Positions 6,773 through 12,040 of a DNA stretch of 12,040 nucleotides are shown piece after piece. Source of the stretch: Euryarchaeota archaeon UBA561. GTDB lineage: Archaea; Thermoplasmatota; Poseidoniia; Poseidoniales; Poseidoniaceae. A program made the translations under genes and the position numbers. The stretch is taken from contig DANX01000088.1 in NCBI GenBank assembly GCA_002502295.1, forward strand, positions 69,924 to 81,963, written 5' to 3'. Position 1 is the stretch's first letter. Each line of letters starts with the position of its first letter. The notes beneath the pieces are model-generated. The model was not told the origin of the DNA and did not search any database. It saw nothing but the letters and a program-made list of their open reading frames with translations.

Positions 6773-8068
6773 TCACGATGCATCGGTGTTCTCAACCACG
6801 ACGGCAAGGTCATCATCGCTGTCAGCCCCGAGGATGTTGAGCACGTTGCCCAGAAGGTAGAGGGACCCGATGCACAACACGGTGGTTGAGTGAACAGCAC
6901 CTGATTCTATCCATTGAACAGCGTCCTTCGGTTGAGCGAACAGGACAGCGTTTTCCAACCCTAACGTGTTGAATGCAACCTTCAATTCGGTGCAGGGCAC
7001 TCCGGGGTAGCGTCCAAATTGAGGCTCGGTCAACACGATGGCTGCAGGTGGGAAAGCATCGCACAGTTCGGTGAGCGGTTCAAGCATGGTGTGCATGTCG
7101 ATTTGAGGTGTGCTGCCAAAGAGCAGAGTCCAAGGTTCCCTCCAGCGTTCTTGCTTCTTGAGTTGCGCACACGCGGCAAGCATACCGCTGGGGTTGTGCG
7201 CTCCTTCGAGGAGGTAGGTCACGCCCTTCAGCGTTGGACTTGAAAGTTCATGCATCCGTCCCGGCCAGCGTAGTCCGCGGATGACGGGATAGTCGATGGT
7301 TTCCGCGCACTTTAGATGGGCCCATGCAGCCTTTGCCATGGCGTTGGCTTCCTCGTGATAGGTCGCCGCCCTTTGCACATGCACCCACTCCAACCTTGCA
7401 GGGAGGGCCGCCGCTTCTGTTGTTGATTCGAGCGTGGTGTTTGCGCAGGCCTCAATGCACCGTTGCACGGCGGAGTCCTCAACATGTCGGACCACCAGTG
7501 GCTTTCCAGGTCGAGCAATAGCAGCCTTTTCGGCTGCAATGGCCACGAGGGTTTCTCCAAGAATGTCGGTGTGTTCAAGGCTAAGTGATGTTATGACCGC
7601 AACATCTGCGGGCACAGCCCTGGTGGCATCAAGGCGTCCACCAAGCCCAGTCTCAAGCAAGAGCACTCGGACCGGCAAGCGTGAGGCTGCCACGAGGGCA
7701 ATAAGCAACGTGGCCTCAAAGAAGGTTAGCGAGATTTGTGTTCGCTCCACCATTCCGTAAACCATGCTCAACGCCTCGTTAAATTGAGTTGTTTCTACTG
7801 GGCGGCCATTGAATCGAATGCGCTCTTCAATGCGAACAAGATGTGGTGAAGTGAACGAGAGGTGATTGATGTGAGCCGATCCAAGAGCAGCTCCAAGGGT
7901 GGCTACAGTGGTTCCTTTTCCATTGCTCCCGGCGACATGCACCGTTTCATACTCGGGTGTTGGAAGGCCAAGTTCAGCGATGGCCAACGAGGTGTTCTCA
8001 AGGCCGAGCGCCATGCCTTTTTCCTTCGTGCTTTCCAGCCAAGCGCGCAGGTCCTGCTCGGCCACCAT
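6773..8068 (-). CDS. folC: folylpolyglutamate synthase / dihydrofolate synthase
   Basis: FolC is an ATP-dependent Mur-ligase-family enzyme that adds glutamate to (dihydro)pteroate or reduced folates in the cytoplasm. The 431-residue product has the family's usual length. It carries the P-loop AGSNGKGTT (46-54), the substrate-loop motif SPHLVRIEERI (74-84), the FolC signature LLLETGLGGRLDATR (136-150), the SLEHTDILG segment (163-171), the lysine-bearing AAEKAAIARPG (178-188), LEGAHNPSG (287-295) and GSLYLLG (401-407). The common DGAHNP motif reads EGAHNP here. The frame stays open to 8257, but the extra 63 residues look non-homologous and overlap the divergent neighbour, so the ATG at 8066-8068 (MVAEQDLRAW) is chosen. 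It is divergent from the presenilin-like gene and converges on the dCMP deaminase gene. Bifunctional versus glutamate-adding-only activity cannot be decided from sequence. Confidence 0.9.
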   Translation of the reverse strand: MVAEQDLRAWLESTKEKGMALGLENTSLAIAELGLPTPEYETVHVAGSNGKGTTVATLGAALGSAHINHLSFTSPHLVRIEERIRFNGRPVETTQFNEALSMVYGMVERTQISLTFFEATLLIALVAASRLPVRVLLLETGLGGRLDATRAVPADVAVITSLSLEHTDILGETLVAIAAEKAAIARPGKPLVVRHVEDSAVQRCIEACANTTLESTTEAAALPARLEWVHVQRAATYHEEANAMAKAAWAHLKCAETIDYPVIRGLRWPGRMHELSSPTLKGVTYLLEGAHNPSGMLAACAQLKKQERWREPWTLLFGSTPQIDMHTMLEPLTELCDAFPPAAIVLTEPQFGRYPGVPCTELKVAFNTLGLENAVLFAQPKDAVQWIESGAVHSTTVLCIGSLYLLGNVLNILGADSDDDLAVVVENTDAS

Positions 8069-8142
8069 GACCGTTCGACCTCGGGGGCTGTCAATGGCTC
8101 TTTTCCTCGTTGATTCTTCCGTAGGAAAAACGCGAGGCTGAT
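8069..8142. promoter_or_regulatory. divergent intergenic region between folC and the presenilin-like gene
   Basis: These 74 bases must contain or abut both start signals if each gene has its own promoter. No good TATA-like box is visible on either strand. The only structure noted is short symmetry: TTCC-GTA-GGAA at 8117-8127, and CCTCG (8105-8109) with CGAGG (8133-8137). Neither is strong enough to call an operator. Confidence 0.25.
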
Positions 8143-10374
8143 ATGGAAGGTAGCCTTGGACCGGCCATGAGCGATGCTGAAACCGAGAAGGGACGCGAAG
8201 TCTCCCAGCGGTTCGCTGAGGTCGAAGATGAACTTCGCCAAGGCGACAGCCTTGCATCGCTTATGGCCGAACAGTGGCGCGGGATGGCCGGCATGGCAGG
8301 GATGTTTGTTGCCACGATTGCGATCGCCATCTACATTCGACCGTACTACGACGTGGGAGAACTCCATGCCTTTGGGGCCTCGGGGGCCACACAAGTTCGC
8401 TATGTTGCTTTGGAACTGCTTGCAATTTTTGCTTTTACAGCCCTCATTATTTTCTTGGCTCGGTGGGGGAAAGATTACCTCATCAAGTACGGGATGTACG
8501 CCGTCCTCACGCTTGCTTTGATGTACAGCCTTGTGCCGTTGGCCCACATGTTCGTGTTGGATTTTGACACCCAACCGTACGAAGTTCAATCAAGCGATGA
8601 GCGAAACGGGAAGATGCTGGGAACGTGGGGTGAAGATGGGTTTGTGCTGTACAACGTCAGTGCGGGCGATTTCAACACCAGCGTAGACATCACGGCATGG
8701 AACGCCTCCAACGATTACAAGGAACCGGTTTGGACGATGACCCACGCTCACCAGGTCAACGACGCAAACTCCCCTGTCAGCATGACATCATCGTCTGAAC
8801 TTCTGACGTTTGCTTCCGGCGCTTACGCTTGGTCCGTGGAGGCCGGCAGTGGCGAGTTGGTTGAGAGTTATGCCTGCTACACGTGGTCTGAGGATGAACC
8901 GGAACCCCTGGCGAACATGTTTGGTGGTTGTTCCGTCGCTGTTTCGGTTGAAGATGCGATTTATCTTGCCAACCCTTTCGATGACTTACTCCGCTACCGG
9001 ACCTTTGAGAGCGCTCCAGGCGTTCTGACGCAAGAAGCCCGCTGGCGCCTTCCCGGTTTTAACACCGGAGATGGTATCGTTATGAGCCATCTTCTTGACG
9101 ACGATGAGTGGCTCTTGGTCACTGCCACTCAAACGGCCAGTGTCCTCCTTGAATCGACGTCTCCTGCCTTTGACTTGGGCCAAAGTGGAATGAACAACGC
9201 TACGTACCTCATGCAACAGATGCCCGTAGAAGGCGCAGCGTTCACATCCGCCGATGTTGGATGGTCTCCATTTATGGAGCAAGAAATCACCGAGGCCCAA
9301 TCTCAGCCCGATACTCGGCACCAACGCCTCATCTTGCTGGGTGAATCCAACGGCAGCATCACGGGCGTTGAATGGAACGGGAGTTCAACCGCGGATGAAC
9401 GCTACATGGTTCAAGATCGAATGAATCTTGGGAACTTGGTCGATGAAGTTACATCCGTTCGAATCACGGATTTGGACCAATCTGGTTTTTCTGATTTGTT
9501 GATTTCGGGCGATGGACAAGCCCACTGGCTTTACACCACGTCCCTTGTGGACCGAGCCAGCTTCCCCGTCTCAGACAACGCCGAAGCGGTGTTCTTTGCC
9601 GTGGACGACGACGAGGCTGACATGGTGGTCTTGAGCGCTGGGGACGCTGCAGGTTCAACCCTGGTGGAAACCGGTGAATTGACCTCCGATATGTTCCCAA
9701 TTTACGGCTTGCAGTTGCTCCTTGGACCAACGGTTGTAGGTGTTGTGGCGACGTTGCTGCTCCTTCTCTTGCTCGTGGTTCACAGTGAGTGGTACGTCGT
9801 GAACACCACGGGTGTGTTGCTTGGTGCTGGCGTTTGCGTGATGTTGGGTGTGACCTTCGTTCCAGCGCTGGCCATTTTGTTCATGGTTCTCGCCGCTGTG
9901 TACGACTTTTGGGCCGTTTACAAGTCAAAACACATGCTTGACTTGGCCGACACCATGGTCGGTTTGCGCCTCCCAATCCTTCTCGTTGCACCACAGGACG
10001 GCGATTATTCACTGATCGAGGAGACCGAACGCGCTAAGCGTACTGTCACTTCGCAAAGCGCCGCACCCGTAGCCAAACCCAAACGCAGCAAGAAAGGCAG
10101 TGAAGCCATGTTCATGGGGCTGGGTGACATCATTTTCCCAGGGATGCTCGTATTGTCTGCGATTCAGTGGCTTGACGATGAGGCCGCTTTTGAGGTCGCC
10201 ATGTTTACTTTGGCAGGAGCGTTGCTCGGCTATCTCGCCCTCATGACCTACGTTGCGCGCGGCAAAGCCCAGGCGGGTCTCCCGCTCCTGAACGGCGGGG
10301 CCATTCTTGGATTCTTCCTCGGAGGTTTGCTCTTCCTCGGTGGCGACATCTTCAGCTTCAATATCTCGTGGTGA
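8143..10374 (+). CDS. presenilin-like (A22) intramembrane aspartyl protease with large ectodomain insert
   Basis: The 743-residue protein has nine predicted membrane helices: residues ~48-66, 88-106, 117-138, 523-546, 551-566, 568-590, 655-675, 684-704 and 713-735. Helix 6 carries the first catalytic aspartate in AVYDFWAVYKSKHM (D588). Helix 7 carries GLGD (D662), the GxGD motif. GLPLLNGG (712-719) stands in the position of the PAL motif. The helix 6-7 loop contains KPKRSKKG, so it is cytoplasmic, matching presenilin topology with a cytoplasmic N-terminus. Archaeal presenilin homologues are about 300 residues; the excess here is residues ~140-522, between helices 3 and 4, on the outside. That insert has blade-like beta segments, one FG-GAP/VCBS-like motif VRITDLDQSGFSDLLISGDG (439-458), six sequons and two cysteines (C245, C263). 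The start at 8143 could instead be the ATG at 8167 (MSDAETEKG). Expected role: cleavage of membrane-spanning segments. Substrates are unknown. Confidence 0.85.
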   Translation: MEGSLGPAMSDAETEKGREVSQRFAEVEDELRQGDSLASLMAEQWRGMAGMAGMFVATIAIAIYIRPYYDVGELHAFGASGATQVRYVALELLAIFAFTALIIFLARWGKDYLIKYGMYAVLTLALMYSLVPLAHMFVLDFDTQPYEVQSSDERNGKMLGTWGEDGFVLYNVSAGDFNTSVDITAWNASNDYKEPVWTMTHAHQVNDANSPVSMTSSSELLTFASGAYAWSVEAGSGELVESYACYTWSEDEPEPLANMFGGCSVAVSVEDAIYLANPFDDLLRYRTFESAPGVLTQEARWRLPGFNTGDGIVMSHLLDDDEWLLVTATQTASVLLESTSPAFDLGQSGMNNATYLMQQMPVEGAAFTSADVGWSPFMEQEITEAQSQPDTRHQRLILLGESNGSITGVEWNGSSTADERYMVQDRMNLGNLVDEVTSVRITDLDQSGFSDLLISGDGQAHWLYTTSLVDRASFPVSDNAEAVFFAVDDDEADMVVLSAGDAAGSTLVETGELTSDMFPIYGLQLLLGPTVVGVVATLLLLLLLVVHSEWYVVNTTGVLLGAGVCVMLGVTFVPALAILFMVLAAVYDFWAVYKSKHMLDLADTMVGLRLPILLVAPQDGDYSLIEETERAKRTVTSQSAAPVAKPKRSKKGSEAMFMGLGDIIFPGMLVLSAIQWLDDEAAFEVAMFTLAGALLGYLALMTYVARGKAQAGLPLLNGGAILGFFLGGLLFLGGDIFSFNISW

Positions 10375-10379
10375 TCCCT

Positions 10380-11672
10380 ATGCTTGACATGAATATGTTT
10401 CGAGAACACGCTGACGTGATACGTGCTGACCACACCAAGCGTGGATTGCCTCATGATAACATCGAAAACGTGATTGAACTGGACCAAGCTTGGCGCAACC
10501 TCCTCCACGAAACCGACCAACTTCGCCGTGCAAAAAACGAGGCCGCACGGGGCATTGGGGCGGCCAAAAAGGCCGGGGATAACGAGGCGGCAGAAGCCAT
10601 TCTGGCTAAGGTTGCTGACCTCGGTGAAAAAATATCTGAAATGGAAGCAAAGACCAACGAAGCGATGGAGGTTCGCGACCGGTTGCGCATGTCCATCCCC
10701 AACATCCTCCACGGTGACGTGCCTGTTGGAGAAGATGAATCGGGCAACACGGTCCATGCTGTTCACGGGACGAAACCTGAATTTTCCTTTGAACCGCGAA
10801 CCCACAACGAACTTATCGAGATGAACAAATGGGTCGATCTCAAGCGGGCAGCCAAGATCACGGGGAGCCGTTTTTACTTCCTCAAAGGCGATCTTGCTCG
10901 TCTTGAGTTTGCCTTGCAACAATACGCCGTGGATTTCCTTCGCCAGCGCGACTACACCTTCGTCCAACCCCCGGTCATGATGAACCGCGAAGCCTACGAG
11001 GGCGTAACGGATCTCGGCGATTTTGAAACCGTCATGTACGGTGTTGAACCCGACAAGTACTACATGATTGCCACGTCAGAACACCCGCTTACGGCGATGT
11101 ACATGGACGAAACAATTCCAGAAGACCAGATGCCGATGCGCATGGTGGGTGTCTCCCAGTGCTTCCGGCGAGAAGTGGGCAGCCACGGCCAAAGCGACCT
11201 CGGAATTTGGCGCGTTCACCAATTCACGAAGATTGAACAAATCATCATCTCCAAACCGGAGGATTCCTGGTCCCTGCACGAAGAGTTGCTGCAGAACTGC
11301 ACCGATTTGTGGGATAGCCTTGGCATTCACTACGAAATTGTCAACATCTGCACGGGCGACATGGGCACGGTAGCAGCCAAGAAATACGACCTCGAAGCGT
11401 GGATTCCCGGTGCAAATCAATACAAAGAAATCGTTTCCTGTTCAAATTGCACCGATTATCAAGCCAACCGATTGAGCATCCGATACGGTCAGCCAGGGCA
11501 TCCCAACCAACCCATCGTCCACACGCTCAATTCAACTGCCGTGGCCACTTCACGGGCTTTGGTGGCCATCATGGAGCAGAATCAACTGGAGGACGGGCGT
11601 GTCACCATCCCAGAGGCGTTGCAACCGTTGATGGGTGGGCAAACAGTGCTGGAACCGTGCCAGTGGGGTTAA
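10380..11672 (+). CDS. serS: seryl-tRNA synthetase
   Basis: SerRS charges tRNA-Ser with serine using ATP in the cytoplasm. The 430-residue protein is of normal length for the standard (non-methanogenic-type) class II enzyme. The N-terminal domain starts MLDMNMFREHADVIR and contains the long antiparallel coiled-coil arm (~28-108) that contacts the tRNA-Ser long arm. The catalytic domain has TSEHPL (232-237), motif 2 FRREVGSHG (262-270) continuing to RVHQFTKIEQ, the EIVSCSNCTDYQANR segment (350-364) and motif 3 around VHTLNSTAVATSRALVAI (380-397). That motif 3 form is closer to archaeal and eukaryotic SerRS than to the bacterial NGSGLAVGR form. The ATG at 10380 was chosen; GTG codons at 10368 and 10371 would overlap the upstream stop and add four residues not typical of the family. 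The gene begins five bases after the presenilin-like gene stop, suggesting co-transcription. Confidence 0.95.
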   Translation: MLDMNMFREHADVIRADHTKRGLPHDNIENVIELDQAWRNLLHETDQLRRAKNEAARGIGAAKKAGDNEAAEAILAKVADLGEKISEMEAKTNEAMEVRDRLRMSIPNILHGDVPVGEDESGNTVHAVHGTKPEFSFEPRTHNELIEMNKWVDLKRAAKITGSRFYFLKGDLARLEFALQQYAVDFLRQRDYTFVQPPVMMNREAYEGVTDLGDFETVMYGVEPDKYYMIATSEHPLTAMYMDETIPEDQMPMRMVGVSQCFRREVGSHGQSDLGIWRVHQFTKIEQIIISKPEDSWSLHEELLQNCTDLWDSLGIHYEIVNICTGDMGTVAAKKYDLEAWIPGANQYKEIVSCSNCTDYQANRLSIRYGQPGHPNQPIVHTLNSTAVATSRALVAIMEQNQLEDGRVTIPEALQPLMGGQTVLEPCQWG

Positions 11673-11694
11673 TTCACCCAGTACGAGAAAACCC

Positions 11695-11931
11695 TCATGC
11701 TTGTGCGGTTGGAATGTCGATTGCGCAACTGTTTCGATTGAGCAATCCGTTGAACGGGCAATAGCCGAAAGCCGACGTTAAAACGCCCCACAGGCCCACG
11801 ATGAGGAACACCACTTCGATGTGGACCGTGGCGAGGAAGTCAAAGATGACCACGCCCGAACCAAACACAGCTCGTGCTGTGCGTTCCCTTCCACCGACGT
11901 TCTTCATTGCCCTAAAATTCAATCTGTCCAT
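11695..11931 (-). CDS. small DUF2892 (YgaP-like) membrane protein
   Basis: The 78-residue product matches the DUF2892 pattern seen in the C-terminal membrane part of YgaP and in many stand-alone small proteins. It begins MKNVGGRERTAR (9-20), an amphipathic basic start, and runs into two short hydrophobic helices (~21-35 and ~38-56) with the sequence LTSAFGYCPFNGLLNRNSC (51-69) at the end. The CP pair at 58-59 and a later cysteine are usual for the family. Stand-alone members have no defined biochemical role. The start is uncertain: the ATG at 11929-11931 gives eight extra residues, while the ATG at 11905-11907 gives the typical MKNVGG start and leaves an 8-bp inverted repeat as upstream sequence. 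It converges on serS with 22 bp between stops. Confidence 0.75.
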   Translation of the reverse strand: MDRLNFRAMKNVGGRERTARAVFGSGVVIFDFLATVHIEVVFLIVGLWGVLTSAFGYCPFNGLLNRNSCAIDIPTAQA

Positions 11932-11998
11932 TCTTAACAGATTGTTTACCCAGCCCCGCGATGCTCATCGATTCGTCGTATCCACTGGAACCTGTCAT
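11912..11998 (-). other. possible 28-codon upstream ORF
   Basis: On the minus strand an ATG at 11996-11998 opens a 28-residue frame, MTGSSGYDESMSIAGLGKQS plus eight residues ending NGQIEF, that stops with TAG at 11912-11914. That stop is four bases before the ATG at 11907 of the DUF2892 gene. An in-frame TGA precedes it closely, so it is not the tail of a longer gene, unless a frameshift lies beyond. It runs through the 8-bp inverted repeat. A weak AT-rich element (ATATTGAA) lies about 29 bp before its ATG. It may be a real leader peptide or just a chance frame. Confidence 0.15.
11920..11944. repeat. perfect 8-bp inverted repeat CAATCTGT-N9-ACAGATTG
   Basis: The arms are 11920-11927 and 11937-11944, with a nine-base spacer that includes the upstream candidate ATG (complement of 11929-11931). 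If translation of the DUF2892 gene begins at 11907, the repeat lies 13-37 bp upstream, an operator-like position. If it begins at 11931, the start codon sits in the loop of a possible mRNA hairpin. Confidence 0.45.
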
Positions 11999-12040
11999 AT
12001 TCACTCACAATACATCGCTAGCGTTCAATATGGCCCATAG

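Noticed and set aside
8069..8257. Upstream extension of FolC by 63 residues
   Set aside because: It would overlap the divergent protease gene and lacks any FolC-like sequence; the ATG at 8068 gives the usual length.
7903..8589. 228-residue minus-strand ORF spanning the folC start and the protease N-terminus
   Set aside because: It is out of frame with folC and antisense to the protease coding region, with no motif.
10248..10967. 239-residue minus-strand ORF across the protease/serS junction
   Set aside because: It is antisense to two strongly supported genes and has no recognisable domain.
11801..12040. 79-residue plus-strand ORF running off the right edge
   Set aside because: It is antisense to the DUF2892 gene, and the part beyond shows no coding character I can recognise.

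Overview
The window reads as a piece of an archaeal chromosome, most likely a marine planktonic euryarchaeon of the Marine Group II (Poseidoniales) type. This is inferred from four things. There is an archaeal-style tRNA-Leu gene with no encoded CCA. There is an archaeal presenilin-like A22 protease and an archaeal/eukaryote-like seryl-tRNA synthetase. Very long, sequon-rich, membrane-anchored surface proteins are present. Genes are densely packed with short spacers, few Shine-Dalgarno motifs, and one TATA-like box at leaderless distance from an ATG. The species cannot be fixed from this sequence alone.

Layout, left to right. Positions 1-4170 (+) hold the 3' part of a giant surface protein gene cut by the window edge. 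It has Ig/CARDB-like domains, one EF-hand-type calcium loop, about 30 N-glycosylation sequons and one C-terminal membrane anchor. A tRNA-Leu(CAA) follows at 4204-4285 (+). Next, 4368-6191 (+) encodes a five-helix membrane protein with a C-terminal GIDE/MUL1-like (BAM) domain, preceded by a TATA-like box that overlaps a perfect inverted repeat. A dCMP deaminase gene lies at 6300-6746 (+) and converges on folC at 6773-8068 (-). folC is divergent from a presenilin-like intramembrane aspartyl protease gene at 8143-10374 (+), which carries an extracytoplasmic insert of about 380 residues. serS (10380-11672, +) follows five bases later, probably in the same transcript. Converging on serS is a small DUF2892 membrane protein gene (11695-11931, -), with an 8-bp inverted repeat and a possible short upstream ORF in its 5' region.

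How the genes relate. Most are housekeeping (tRNA-Leu, SerRS, dCMP deaminase, FolC). dCMP deaminase supplies dUMP, and FolC polyglutamylates the folate used for dTMP synthesis, so these convergent neighbours touch the same pathway. The more unusual part is the cell-envelope set: the giant anchored protein, the GIDE-domain membrane protein, and the presenilin-like protease with a large ectodomain. The last is the strongest candidate for something little described. No mobile elements, CRISPR arrays, rRNA genes or clear terminators were seen.
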